Positions 46,380-55,664 of a stretch of 64,000 nucleotides of DNA are shown one piece after another. A program made the translations under genes and the position numbers. The first letter of the stretch is position 1. Each line of letters begins with the position of its first letter. Source of the stretch: Verrucomicrobiota bacterium (GTDB taxonomy: Bacteria; Verrucomicrobiota; Verrucomicrobiia; Limisphaerales; JAEYXS01); the NCBI GenBank assembly GCA_023431185.1, contig JAEYXS010000117.1, positions 66,919 to 130,918 on the forward strand, read 5' to 3'. The notes beneath the pieces are model-generated. The model searched no databases. It saw only the letters and a program-made list of their open reading frames with translations, and was not told the origin of the DNA.

Positions 46380-47180
46380 TCAACGGGCTGCAACCTCTGG
46401 AAACCAATAAGGATCGGTGACGATCTCCGCTCCCGCTCGCTTGGCCAGTAATGCGAGCCCGCAATGGGACCAGCACCACATGTGCCCGATCTGCTTATTA
46501 TCCGTGGTCATCACGATTTCGGTATCCGTCTCTGACTTGATTGACCACCTTGTACCTTTCCGGATGCCAGCCCAGAGTTGATCAAAGTCCTTCTGCTGTG
46601 CCTTGGCAAATTTGGCCCAATCCTTCTTCAACCATGGCGTGACCAGCGGCTTCGAAGCCGCCTTCACCCGGCGATGACGATAAGCTCCCCAGATCATCTC
46701 CGATTGTTCCTGTGCCTTTGCCAAATCGCCAAGCACCCAGTATTTCATCATGCCTGCCCAGGCAGCCGTATAGAGCTCTCCCCTATCTGTTGGATGCCGT
46801 CCTTTGTCTCCTGAAGCATCCGCGATCGCGTCTGCCACCTCTTTGATCTGCTCCTCGGTAGAACCTAAGATGGCACAGTTGATCAGGAAAAGGTCATGCA
46901 CAGGCAGGTCATCATATCCCCGGGTTCTTGCTCTTAGGTCCAATCCTTTTTTCACCAAACCATGGACCCGCTCGCAGATGATTTCTCGGGGATTGCCTGA
47001 CAACCACTGCCTCCATATCCAACCTAGGCAGTGCTCTGCCCGATGCGCTGCCCCGCGGACTTCTATTGGCAGATACCTGATTTCATTTTCATCAACCGGT
47101 TTTCCAAACTTGGTGAAACTTTCGTTTTGCTCAATGTTTTCTGGCAGATCAATCACTTTGACATTTTTGCTTATGGCCAT
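46380..47180 (-). CDS. Unrecognised 266-aa cytoplasmic protein
   Basis: No family recognised. It has no signal peptide or membrane helix. Helix-rich, with many Trp residues (AEHCLGWIWRQWLSGN, YTAAWAGMMKYWVLGDLAKAQEQSEMIWGAYRHRR, GHMWCWSHCGLALLAKRAG). The segment AGAEIVTDPYWFP ends it. Composition and frame use look like a real gene. It is isolated: convergent with the acetyltransferase and downstream of ggt on the same strand (55-bp gap). An immunity-type protein is possible but not shown. Confidence 0.65.
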   Translation of the reverse strand: MAISKNVKVIDLPENIEQNESFTKFGKPVDENEIRYLPIEVRGAAHRAEHCLGWIWRQWLSGNPREIICERVHGLVKKGLDLRARTRGYDDLPVHDLFLINCAILGSTEEQIKEVADAIADASGDKGRHPTDRGELYTAAWAGMMKYWVLGDLAKAQEQSEMIWGAYRHRRVKAASKPLVTPWLKKDWAKFAKAQQKDFDQLWAGIRKGTRWSIKSETDTEIVMTTDNKQIGHMWCWSHCGLALLAKRAGAEIVTDPYWFPEVAAR

Positions 47181-47235
47181 GTGTGCACCTTTTTATTGCA
47201 AACTAGTTGCTCACCAAATTTACCATCTCCTTATT

Positions 47236-48921
47236 TCAACCGACCTCCGCCTTCCCATTCACCCGCGGATCACCCGCTCCCTGAAAAACTCCATCCGCAG
47301 ACTGCGCGATCGCCTGGCACGCCCCGAACGAACTCATCACTTTCAGCTTATGCCCACGCTCCTTCAGGGGGCCGGTGATCAACTCGCCCGCGCGCGCCTC
47401 GATCTTCACCTCGTCCGGGCTCCACTGGTGATGCACATTCGCCTGCTGCAAGGCCCGAAGCGGTCCCATGCCGAAATCGATATGCCGGATCAACGCCAAC
47501 ACCACCTGGCTGATGATCGTCGGCCCACCTGCCGCGCCTGCAGAGAACACCGGCTTGCCATCCTTCAACACGATCGTCGGGCTCATGCTGGAGAGCGGAC
47601 GCTTGCCCGCCGCCACCGCATTCGCCTCGTTGCCCAGCAACCCAAATGAATTCGGCACCCCCGGCTGGATGGAGAAATCATCCATCTCATTGTTCAGCAC
47701 CACGCCTGTTTCCGGCACCACCACCTTGGAGCCGAACGTCGTGTTGATCGTGGCCGTGCAGGCCGCCCAGTTGCCCTCGGCATCGGCCACCGTGAAATGC
47801 GTCGTGTGCTTATTGAAGATGTCTGTCGTCGCATTGGGCGGTATGCTGTGCTTCTCCACCTTGCCTGCGCTCTTGCGATTGATCCGCAGCGCCAGTTCCT
47901 GCGCGTAGGCCTTGCTCGTCAATCCGCGCGGCACGGAGACGAAGTCCGGATCACCCAGCCACCACGCGCGGTCCGCGAAAGCCAGCTTCATTGCCTCGAT
48001 GATCAGATGATAAGTCTCCACCGAATCCGGCCCGTACTTCGGCAGGTCAAAATGTTCCAGGATGTTCAGGATCTGCGCCACATGCACGCCACCGGAGCTC
48101 GGTGGCGGCATGCCGATGATCTCGTGATCGCGATACTTCGTCCGCAATGGCTCGCGCAGCTTCGCCTGGTAATTGGCGAAATCCGCCGCCGTCATGATGC
48201 CCCCGTTCGCTTTCATCCACTCCGCCGTCCGCTGCGCAAACTCTCCCCGGTAAAACCACGCACTGCCCTCTTTCCCGATCGCCCGGTAGGTCTTGGCCAG
48301 ATCCGGTTGTTTCAGCAGTTCCCCCAATTTCCAGGCCCCGCCATCCCGTTTCAGGAATACCCGACGGCTGGCGGGAAATTGCGCCAGTTCCTTCACCACC
48401 TTCGCACTCCGTGAGGAATACTCCGGCGTGACTCTGAACCCCTTCCACGCGACATCGGCCGCCGGTGAGATCACATCGGCCAGCTTCAGTTTGCCGTATT
48501 TTTGCTGCGCCAGTTCAAACGCCGCCACCTCACCCGGCACACCCGCAGCCAAGGCGCCCGTCTGGCTCCATTCCGGCATCGCCTTGCCATCCTTCAGATA
48601 CATGTCCCGCGTGGCCGCACCGGGTGCCATCTCCCGCCCGTCGATCACCGCCACCTCACCATTCGCCCGTCGGATGACCATGAAACACCCGCCGCCGATG
48701 CCCGAATTGAACCCGTCCACCACCCCCAGCATCAAGCCCGCCGCGATCGTGGCATCCACCGCATTCCCGCCCTGTTTCAAGATATCCAGCGCCACCTTCG
48801 TCGCCAGCGGATGCACCGTGGCCGCGACGCCATGCACCGTGGCCGCCCGGACCTCGTTCATGCCCAAGGCAAAACCCGAAGCCATCAAAGGCAACGTCTT
48901 TAAAAAATCTCGGCGGTGCAT
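47236..48921 (-). CDS. ggt: Gamma-glutamyltransferase, Tat-exported
   Basis: Hydrolyses or transfers the gamma-glutamyl group of glutathione and similar peptides. It is an Ntn-hydrolase that cleaves itself. The start MHRRDFLKTLPLMASGFALG is a classic twin-arginine signal; the frame extends to 49026 but the Tat signal fixes this start. ILKQGGNAVDATIAAGLMLGVV, GIGGGCFMVI and the nucleophile Thr in KHTTHFTVAD are present. Substrate-binding PLSSMSPTIV and GAAGGPTIISQVVLA follow. 561 aa. Confidence 0.95.
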   Translation of the reverse strand: MHRRDFLKTLPLMASGFALGMNEVRAATVHGVAATVHPLATKVALDILKQGGNAVDATIAAGLMLGVVDGFNSGIGGGCFMVIRRANGEVAVIDGREMAPGAATRDMYLKDGKAMPEWSQTGALAAGVPGEVAAFELAQQKYGKLKLADVISPAADVAWKGFRVTPEYSSRSAKVVKELAQFPASRRVFLKRDGGAWKLGELLKQPDLAKTYRAIGKEGSAWFYRGEFAQRTAEWMKANGGIMTAADFANYQAKLREPLRTKYRDHEIIGMPPPSSGGVHVAQILNILEHFDLPKYGPDSVETYHLIIEAMKLAFADRAWWLGDPDFVSVPRGLTSKAYAQELALRINRKSAGKVEKHSIPPNATTDIFNKHTTHFTVADAEGNWAACTATINTTFGSKVVVPETGVVLNNEMDDFSIQPGVPNSFGLLGNEANAVAAGKRPLSSMSPTIVLKDGKPVFSAGAAGGPTIISQVVLALIRHIDFGMGPLRALQQANVHHQWSPDEVKIEARAGELITGPLKERGHKLKVMSSFGACQAIAQSADGVFQGAGDPRVNGKAEVG

Positions 48922-49009
48922 ATCCTTTAATGTCTGACTTCTGTCATAAACTTGCCGTGAAGGAACATCCGTAAGCCAAGCGATAACCAAGCCACAAACA
49001 CGGCAAATG

Positions 49010-49056
49010 TTCCTCCTTCTCCCCAAGGGAGAAGGCCGGGATGAGGGGGAAGGAGA
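49010..49056 (+). repeat. CTCCC-type dispersed palindromic repeat, copy F
   Basis: CCTTCTCCCC-AA-GGGAGAAGG, followed by CCGGGATGAGGGGGAAGG. Nearly identical to the copy at 58595-58643. It lies in the spacer between ggt and the cupin gene. Confidence 0.8.
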
Positions 49057-49126
49057 GTTGCTTAAGTAATACCTGCATTCACTTTTTCATGAATTCATTT
49101 TCCCGCCCAAAAGTTAATGACAGTTT

Positions 49127-49696
49127 CTAGGAATTGACGCCCTTGGTAAAGCGATAAGGGATTTTGTCCGTATCCCAAGGCAGCCGCCAGTGGTCCGGGT
49201 CTTCATACTGGTAGGCTTTGTCCACCAGGTTCAGCACCAGCCCGGTTTCATTGCCGATATTTTGCACCCCATGCCAGACCCCCGGCGGGATCACCACCAG
49301 CCCCGGTCTCACTGTCCCCAGCCGGAAAACATTCACCAGCTTGTATGTGGGCGACTCCCTCCGCGCATCATAGAAAACCACTTTCACCAACCCGCTGTTC
49401 ACGAACAGCCGGTCGATTGTCATCACATGGGTATGCCAGGCGGACAATCCACCGGGCAATAGGCTCACCTGAAATACTTGATCCACTTCGCCCGTATCCA
49501 GCGCCCAATCCTTCCGGAATATCTCCGTCAGGTGCCCGTTCTCTTTGGAGACATGCTTCACCTCGCGCAGCTTCACTCCGTCGATCAGGGTTTGCAGTTG
49601 CGTCCAGTCCGCCGTCACGCTCTGACTGTCTTTCCGGCAGCCAGCGATCATGCCCACCGGTTTGGACTGTGTGTTCTTCCTTCCTTTTGTAGCCAT
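49127..49696 (-). CDS. Cupin protein, dTDP-4-dehydrorhamnose 3,5-epimerase-like
   Basis: A 189-aa RmlC-type cupin. VDQVFQVSLLPGGLSAWHTHVMTIDRLFV carries the conserved His pair region. VVFYDARRESPTYKLVNVFRLGTVRPGLVVIPPGVWHGVQNIG and DPDHWRLPWDTDKIPY match the epimerase layout. The N-terminus (residues 1-35, TKGRKNTQSKP...) is a low-complexity extension. Probably part of sugar-nucleotide synthesis for a surface glycan, given the neighbouring glycosyltransferase, but the other rml genes are absent here. Confidence 0.78.
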   Translation of the reverse strand: MATKGRKNTQSKPVGMIAGCRKDSQSVTADWTQLQTLIDGVKLREVKHVSKENGHLTEIFRKDWALDTGEVDQVFQVSLLPGGLSAWHTHVMTIDRLFVNSGLVKVVFYDARRESPTYKLVNVFRLGTVRPGLVVIPPGVWHGVQNIGNETGLVLNLVDKAYQYEDPDHWRLPWDTDKIPYRFTKGVNS

Positions 49697-49735
49697 GTGT
49701 TTACAAAACGCTCTCGGCGCAGGGATTATTTACCC

Positions 49736-50683
49736 TCATTTCACTTTGGGCGGCAAGCCGCGTCGTGCGCGCGCCCGGTCGATGGCCGAACCTTTGCGCC
49801 GATCCGTCAGCCAGTAATGGATCGTCGCCGGATGCCAGCCCAGTTTTAAAGTCAGCTTCCGCACCAGATTCTTGAAAGCACTCTTGAGCAACACGCCCGT
49901 CGGATACCATTTCAAACTTTCGTTTCGAAAACATAATGCGTGCTCAATGAGTTCACGCTCTCGAAAATCCGGCTCCTCCCGCATCCGCCGCCAGCACTCT
50001 TCCTGTGGACGGGCCAGGCGCTTGGAATAAGCATCCGGCTGCGCCACCGAGGGCACGACCATCACCGTCAATTTAGGCACTAACTGAAGCTTCTTCCCCG
50101 CCTGCCACGCCCGGAACAACCAGTCTTGGGAAGGGAAATTATGGATCTCACGATAGAACTTCCACGGGCCCACGCTCTCCAGCATCTCCCGCCGAAAGAC
50201 CCACGCCGTTGCCGGCACAAACATCCCCGGATCAAAAGCTCCCGTCGGCGTGGGCCCATAGAGGAAATGGCGGCCTTCCGGTTCCGCCACTCCCGTCAAG
50301 GCAAAGACCAGATCAGCCGTCGATTTTTCCACGGCCGCCACCGCATTCTCCAGGTGGTCCGGCAACCAAAGGTCATCATGGTTCAGAAATGCCAGATACT
50401 TTCCCTTGGCCTGTCGCATACCCTCATTGTTCGGCCCGGATTGCTCCCCTACGTTCTGCGCCAGATTATGAAACCGGATGCGCGCGTCTCCAAATCCCGC
50501 CACTACCGCTGCTGTATCATCCGTGCAGGCATCCCCGATGACCAGCAGCTCCCAATGCGGATACGTCTGCGCCAGCACCGACTTGATCGCGATCGCCAGC
50601 ACATTGCTGCGGTTATACGTCGCGATGATGACGGAGACCGTGGGTGTCGCCTCTGGATTGGCCATGCTCAATTCGTCCATCAT
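49736..50683 (-). CDS. GT2 glycosyltransferase
   Basis: A 315-aa cytoplasmic GT-A enzyme. PTVSVIIATYNRSNVLAIAIKSVLAQTYPHWELLVIGDACTDD is the family opening. The D-x-D equivalent is in FLNHDDLWLPDHLENAV, and HNFPSQDWLFRAWQAG is the acceptor-side Asp region. The start was chosen at the ATG 50683 with GGGAG 9 nt upstream; the frame extends to 50761. Lies 39 bp downstream of the start-proximal spacer of the cupin gene, on the same strand. Probably makes a surface polysaccharide. Confidence 0.88.
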   Translation of the reverse strand: MMDELSMANPEATPTVSVIIATYNRSNVLAIAIKSVLAQTYPHWELLVIGDACTDDTAAVVAGFGDARIRFHNLAQNVGEQSGPNNEGMRQAKGKYLAFLNHDDLWLPDHLENAVAAVEKSTADLVFALTGVAEPEGRHFLYGPTPTGAFDPGMFVPATAWVFRREMLESVGPWKFYREIHNFPSQDWLFRAWQAGKKLQLVPKLTVMVVPSVAQPDAYSKRLARPQEECWRRMREEPDFRERELIEHALCFRNESLKWYPTGVLLKSAFKNLVRKLTLKLGWHPATIHYWLTDRRKGSAIDRARARRGLPPKVK

Positions 50684-50807
50684 CGGAAAACGCTCCCGAT
50701 TGAAAAGCTCTAACCGCAAAAAGCCGCCAACCGTGGCTTGAACGGCTGAAAAAGATTGCACTCTGTCCTCCGGCTGTTATTCGCATGGAAATCAATGACT
50801 ATCCAGC

Positions 50808-52976
50808 ATGTCCACCGGTGACCCAGCACCCGCAACCAACCCGCGCAAGCCGGGCTTCCTGACGAAGCGCCTTTTGGGCGATCTCGCAACCGCTTTGGCG
50901 CTCGCCTTGCTGGTCTGTGTCATCTGGATCACCAACTCCGATCTCTGGACCCGCGCCAACTGGGACTTGCCTGCCGACTACGGCGGGGACAGTCATCAGA
51001 TCCTCGGCTGGATCAAAGCCGCTTCCGAAGGTGACTACCATTTGCTCGATATCATCCACGTTTCCCGGCTGGGCGCCCCGCTCGGGGCGAACTGGAACGA
51101 TTACCCGATGTATGAAAAAGCCTACACCATCTTCCTCGGCTGGCTGGCGCGCAGCATCGGGCTGATGGCCGCCGCCAATGCCGGCATGATGCTCACCCAT
51201 GCGCTGGCCGCCGCCTCTTTCTATCTGGCCTGCCGCTGGTTCCGCTGGCCCCGCCTCTGGAGCATGGTCGGGGCGCTGCTCTTCGGTTTTCTCTATTACA
51301 ACACCATGCGCGGCTTGGGCCATCTGTTGCTTGGTCTGACCTATACTGTGCCTTGGGCCATCTTCTCCTCATGGCTCATCGCCAGCCGTGCGCGTCTGCC
51401 CCGTTTCTCCCGTGCCTGGAAATTCTGTCTGGCTGTCTCCTTCCTCATGGGTATCAGCAATCCCTATTATCTCAATATCTACCTCCAGTTCATCCTGCTT
51501 TCCCTCCTGCTCATCTGGTTCACCAGCCGCCGCCGGGAAAATCTGGAGACTGGCATCTTCTGCCTCCTAACCTCCGCTGCCGGCTTCATTCTGGCGCATA
51601 CGGGGACCTTGCTGTTCCGCCTGTTCGCCGGTGCCAACCCCTACGCCATCGCCCGTCGCTACAACGAATCAGAACTCTACGCCCTGCGCCCCATCGAACT
51701 CCTCATCCCGCCGGCGGGTCATCGTCTCGACTGGCTTTCTCACATCGGCCTCCGTTACCAGAACGAGACCCTGAGCCGCGGTGAACTCTTCTCACCTTAC
51801 CTGGGCATTTTGGCATTGATCGGTCTTGCCTTGCTGATTGGCTATAGCCTGCCCCGCCTCATGCGCAACCAGTCCTCACAGATCCCTCTGCCATTCTGGC
51901 AAACACTCTGGGTGCTGGCCTATTCCGTGGTCGGCGGCATCAATGGCTGGCTCGCTTACTGCGGCATCGGCGTTTTCCGCGCCAGCAACCGCAACAGCCT
52001 GTTCATCGCCGGACTCGTCCTCCTCTGGCTGGTTCCGCGCCTGCGCACTTGGACAAAAGCATGGTCCCCGCCCAAGACCGTCGCCTTGGCGCTGTTTCTC
52101 ACCTGCTTCGGGATTGCCGACCAGCTTCCCTACGCCCGCCGGGAGAGCAACCGCGAAAAGATCGGTGTCCGTATCAGCGACGACCGCAGCTTTAGCGAAC
52201 AACTGGAGGCCCGTGTACCCGCCGGGTCTATGGTGTTCCAGTTGCCGCTCTCCGTGTTTCCGGAAGGCAATCCGGTCATGGACATGGATTCCTACGAACA
52301 TCTCCGCCCCTACTTTTTCAGTCAGTCACTGCGCTTTTCCTACGGCAGCAACAAAGGCCGTAGTGACAGCTCCTGGCAGGCAGAGATCGAACGCCTTCCC
52401 GTCGCCGAACTGGTCCGTCGTTTGGAAGCCCTCGGCTTCAATGTTCTCCTCATCAACCGCAAAGGCTTCGCCGATGATGCCCATGGCCTCCTCAAATTCC
52501 TGGATAAACTCGGTTACCATGAGCGGCTGGAAAACCAGGCCAAGGACCTCATCTCCGTCATCCTGAAGCCCGCGCCGGAACCTGAACTGCCCCGCACCGA
52601 TCTTCATCCCGTGAACAACTACGGCCATTTCTGGCGTCGCTTTGACAGCTCGGAAAACGAAGTCCTCTGGCTCTCCCAGCTCTATGCCGAGATCCAGTTG
52701 AATCCCGACGTGATCAAAGGCAAAAAAGTCCGCCTCCGCGCCCGCATCAGTGCGCCAAACGATCGCAACATCACTTTCACAGTGAACCACCGGACGCTGC
52801 ATCTGGAAGCTCTGCAAAAGGATGTCATCCACGAGATCCAGTTCGACTTCGATACCCCGCCGACCGGCCAAGTGCTGCGCATCGACACCGATCAGCCTCA
52901 AGCTGGATTCCAAAACTCAGCCGCCCTGACCGCGACCTTTGCCCTGCTCAGCCTCGAAGTGATTCCGCTCCCTTGA
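50808..52976 (+). CDS. Polytopic membrane protein, YfhO/GT39-like layout
   Basis: A 722-aa protein with about 10-12 membrane helices in the first 450 residues. An early DLPADYGGDSHQILGWIKAASEG loop has acidic residues, as in lipid-linked-sugar glycosyltransferases of the GT-C class. An extracytoplasmic C-terminal domain follows (about 450-720). It has no close family match that I recognise. Its divergence from the GT2 gene (124-bp spacer) suggests a role in glycan assembly or transfer (inference). Confidence 0.7.
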   Translation: MSTGDPAPATNPRKPGFLTKRLLGDLATALALALLVCVIWITNSDLWTRANWDLPADYGGDSHQILGWIKAASEGDYHLLDIIHVSRLGAPLGANWNDYPMYEKAYTIFLGWLARSIGLMAAANAGMMLTHALAAASFYLACRWFRWPRLWSMVGALLFGFLYYNTMRGLGHLLLGLTYTVPWAIFSSWLIASRARLPRFSRAWKFCLAVSFLMGISNPYYLNIYLQFILLSLLLIWFTSRRRENLETGIFCLLTSAAGFILAHTGTLLFRLFAGANPYAIARRYNESELYALRPIELLIPPAGHRLDWLSHIGLRYQNETLSRGELFSPYLGILALIGLALLIGYSLPRLMRNQSSQIPLPFWQTLWVLAYSVVGGINGWLAYCGIGVFRASNRNSLFIAGLVLLWLVPRLRTWTKAWSPPKTVALALFLTCFGIADQLPYARRESNREKIGVRISDDRSFSEQLEARVPAGSMVFQLPLSVFPEGNPVMDMDSYEHLRPYFFSQSLRFSYGSNKGRSDSSWQAEIERLPVAELVRRLEALGFNVLLINRKGFADDAHGLLKFLDKLGYHERLENQAKDLISVILKPAPEPELPRTDLHPVNNYGHFWRRFDSSENEVLWLSQLYAEIQLNPDVIKGKKVRLRARISAPNDRNITFTVNHRTLHLEALQKDVIHEIQFDFDTPPTGQVLRIDTDQPQAGFQNSAALTATFALLSLEVIPLP

Positions 52977-52991
52977 TTCCTGTAACCATAA

Positions 52992-53026
52992 AAAAGCCGG
53001 AGCAATTTCTTGCTCCGGCTTTTCTT
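52992..53026. terminator. Bidirectional rho-independent terminator
   Basis: A 14-bp perfect stem AAAAGCCGGAGCAA (52992-53005) with TTGCTCCGGCTTTT (53010-53023) and a 4-nt loop. A and T tracts on the two sides serve both strands. It lies between the convergent membrane-protein gene and the sugar kinase gene. Confidence 0.93.
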
Positions 53027-53039
53027 GTAAAACTATCGC

Positions 53040-54140
53040 TTAGCGCTGCACGCGCGCACCTCCGCCCTTCATGAGCTTCTCGACTTCGCCCTTGTCGGCC
53101 ATTGAGGTATCACCCGGCGTGGTCATGGCCAGGGCACCATGCGCGGCACCGTATTCCACGGCCTTCTGCGCGTCACCCGTGGTCATCAGACCATAGATGA
53201 AACCGGAGGCGAAGCTGTCGCCACCGCCGACACGGTCGAGGATCTCCAAGTCGGGATACTGGCGGCTCTGGTGGAAGCTGCCGTTATACCAGGCGATCGC
53301 GCTCCAGTCATTGATCGTCGCCGTCTTCGCGGCACGCAGCGTCGTGGCCGTGGCCTTGAAGTTCGGGAATTCCTTGATGGCCGTCTCAATCATGCGCTTG
53401 AAAGCGGACACATCGATGTGCAGGAGGTTTTCATCCGCACCTTCCACATGGAAACCGAGGCTCGCGGTGAAGTCTTCTTCGTTGCCGATCATCACATCGA
53501 CATACTTCGCGATCTCGCGGTTCACTTCCTGCGCGCGCTTTTGTCCGCCGATGCTCTTCCAGAGGGAAGGACGGTAGTTCAAGTCGTAGGAAACGATGGT
53601 GCCGTATTGCTTGGCCTTCTTCACGCAATCGATCACGAGCTGGGGCGTCGTGTCCGAGAGCGCGGCGAAGATGCCGCCCGTGTGCAACCAGCGCACGCCG
53701 TCTTTGCCGAAGATCTGGTCCCAATCGAAATCACCGGGTTTGAGATGGCTCGCCGCCGTGTTGCCTCGGTCCGGGATGCCCACAGCACCGCGCATACCGT
53801 AACCGCGTTCAGTGAAGTTCAAACCATTGCGGGTATCGCGGCCAATGCCGTCGAACTTCTCCCACTTGATGTAATCCGTGGCGACGCCGCCCTGAAGGAT
53901 GAAATCTTCCAGCAAACGGCCCACATCATTATCAGCGAAAGCAGTCGCTACGGCCGTCTTCATGCCGAAGCAACGGCGGAGACCGCGCGCCACGTTATAT
54001 TCGCCACCGCCTTCCCAGACCTTGAATTCACGGGTGGTGCGGACACGGCCTTCGCCGGGGTCCAGGCGCAGCATGATTTCACCGAGGGCCAGCATGTCCC
54101 AGCGGCAGGAACCGGCGGGTTTAACGTTCAAAGTAGACAT
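53040..54140 (-). CDS. PfkB-family sugar kinase, 2-keto-3-deoxygluconate kinase-like
   Basis: A 366-aa ribokinase-fold enzyme. LALGEIMLRLDPGEGR and KVWEGGGEYNVARGLRRCFG open it (substrate lid and GG motif). DLNYRPSLWKS and the catalytic-loop motif DRVGGGDSFASGFIYGL near residue 310 carry the base Asp. The LRLDP start and DLNYRPSLW are typical of KdgK. KDG phosphorylation would link uronate or oxidative sugar catabolism to the Entner-Doudoroff pathway. It is 236 bp from the divergent ATPase gene. Confidence 0.83.
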   Translation of the reverse strand: MSTLNVKPAGSCRWDMLALGEIMLRLDPGEGRVRTTREFKVWEGGGEYNVARGLRRCFGMKTAVATAFADNDVGRLLEDFILQGGVATDYIKWEKFDGIGRDTRNGLNFTERGYGMRGAVGIPDRGNTAASHLKPGDFDWDQIFGKDGVRWLHTGGIFAALSDTTPQLVIDCVKKAKQYGTIVSYDLNYRPSLWKSIGGQKRAQEVNREIAKYVDVMIGNEEDFTASLGFHVEGADENLLHIDVSAFKRMIETAIKEFPNFKATATTLRAAKTATINDWSAIAWYNGSFHQSRQYPDLEILDRVGGGDSFASGFIYGLMTTGDAQKAVEYGAAHGALAMTTPGDTSMADKGEVEKLMKGGGARVQR

Positions 54141-54376
54141 GGATCAATCGTATTTCTGTACGGGTTAATATTTCGCAGTTGTTGGCACGAAACGCCCGGA
54201 CTCTGGGGAAAAAGCCCGGTTCCCTCAACTGTTTTTTGAACATCCCGGACACTCCGGCCGGGAGCCAACTATGACAAAGCGGTCTTTTTTGTGTCCTAAA
54301 TGGTTTTCTTGCTGACTTTTGCCGGGAAACCGACTAACCGTTTCTCCAGTTCAATCGTATAACCAAGGACACACCT

Positions 54377-55594
54377 GTGAGCCACACAGCAAATTACCTG
54401 CACTCCGAGACCCAGGGGCAGCAGATCGAGATCGCCACGCTCGTCAATTACATCATCATGGACGCACTGGAGGCGAAGACCAGTGACATCCATATCGAAC
54501 CTTGGGAAAGCACGCTGGTGGTCCGCATCCGTGTCAACGGCCAGCTCATCGTGATGGAGCATCTGCCCCTCGACTTGATGGAAAAGATCATTGGCCGCCT
54601 CAAAGTCATGGCCGAACTCAAATCGTTTGAAAAAGGCATGCCTCAGGACGGTCGCGCTGGCATGCCCCCGGAATTCGGCGGTGTCACCCTGCGTGTCTCC
54701 ATCTTCCCCTTGATCAATGGGGAAAAGGCCGTGATCCGGATATTTGATCCCCGCAACCGCAAATTTGACCTCGCCAGCCTGGGCTTCGAGGATGACATCC
54801 TGGTCAACTTCCTGCAGTTGCTGGAGAAACCCAGCGGTCTCATCCTCCTGAACGGTCCCACCGGCTCCGGTAAGACCACGGCCATTTACGCTTCCATCTA
54901 TCATTTGATCCAAAAGCACGGGTCCGCCATCAGCATCAGCACGGTGGAAGACCCGGTGGAAGCCCCGCTGGCCATGGTCAGCCAGTCGCAGTTGAGTCCG
55001 GCCACCGGTTTTACCTACCCCATGGCGCTCCGCTCCCTGCTGCGTCAGGACCCGGAAGTCATCATGATCGGTGAGATCCGCGACCCGGACACCGCCTCCA
55101 TCGCCGTGCAAGCGGGTCTGACGGGTCACTTGGTCATCAGCACCATTCACTCCGGCACGACGGCCGGTGTCTTCGCCCGCATGGTGAACATGGACATCGA
55201 GCCCTTCCTGCTCTGCTCGAGCATCATCGGTGTGCTCGGTGTCCGCTTGGTGCGCAAGAACTGTCCTTACTGCCTCGTTCCCTACGAACCGGCGGCGATA
55301 CTCCTCGAAAAACTCCCCGCCCAGGTCATTGATGAAGCCCAGTTCCGCATGGGCAGCGGCTGCCCGCAATGCGGCAACACCGGCTTCCTCGGCCGCACGG
55401 TCATCACCGAATTGCTCATCCCCAACGAGAAATTCCGCGAAGCTGCGATGCTCAAGCAGCCCAACCGTGTGCTCCAGCAGATCGCCATCGAGAACGGCAT
55501 GCTGACCCTCTATGACACCGGTTTGCGTCGCGTCTTGCGTGGCGAGACCACCTTTGAGGAACTCCTGGCCGTCACCACCTCCGATGCGATGTAA
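54377..55594 (+). CDS. PilB/GspE-type secretion ATPase
   Basis: A 405-aa hexameric ATPase of type IV pilus or type II secretion systems. The N2 region starts LVNYIIMDALEAKTSDIHIEPWE. Walker A GPTGSGKTT is at 160-168, the Asp box STVEDPVE, Walker B VIMIGEIRDPDTA, His box LTGHLVISTIHSG, and the zinc cysteines CPYC...CPQCG. GTG start with AAGGA 7 nt upstream. It lacks the long N-terminal MshEN domain of usual PilB/GspE (over 550 aa), and no pilin or other pilus gene is adjacent. Confidence 0.92.
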   Translation: MSHTANYLHSETQGQQIEIATLVNYIIMDALEAKTSDIHIEPWESTLVVRIRVNGQLIVMEHLPLDLMEKIIGRLKVMAELKSFEKGMPQDGRAGMPPEFGGVTLRVSIFPLINGEKAVIRIFDPRNRKFDLASLGFEDDILVNFLQLLEKPSGLILLNGPTGSGKTTAIYASIYHLIQKHGSAISISTVEDPVEAPLAMVSQSQLSPATGFTYPMALRSLLRQDPEVIMIGEIRDPDTASIAVQAGLTGHLVISTIHSGTTAGVFARMVNMDIEPFLLCSSIIGVLGVRLVRKNCPYCLVPYEPAAILLEKLPAQVIDEAQFRMGSGCPQCGNTGFLGRTVITELLIPNEKFREAAMLKQPNRVLQQIAIENGMLTLYDTGLRRVLRGETTFEELLAVTTSDAM

Positions 55595-55664
55595 CAAAGC
55601 GCGGCCATTTGTCACACAGTCGCTGCTTTCCAAGTGTGCCCGGCGCGGTTAAGTTTTCAAGAGC

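Noticed and set aside
54296..55633. 445-aa open frame on the minus strand
   Set aside because: Antisense to the PilB/GspE-like ATPase, whose Walker and zinc motifs are clear. Its composition is Gly/Asp/His-rich shadow.
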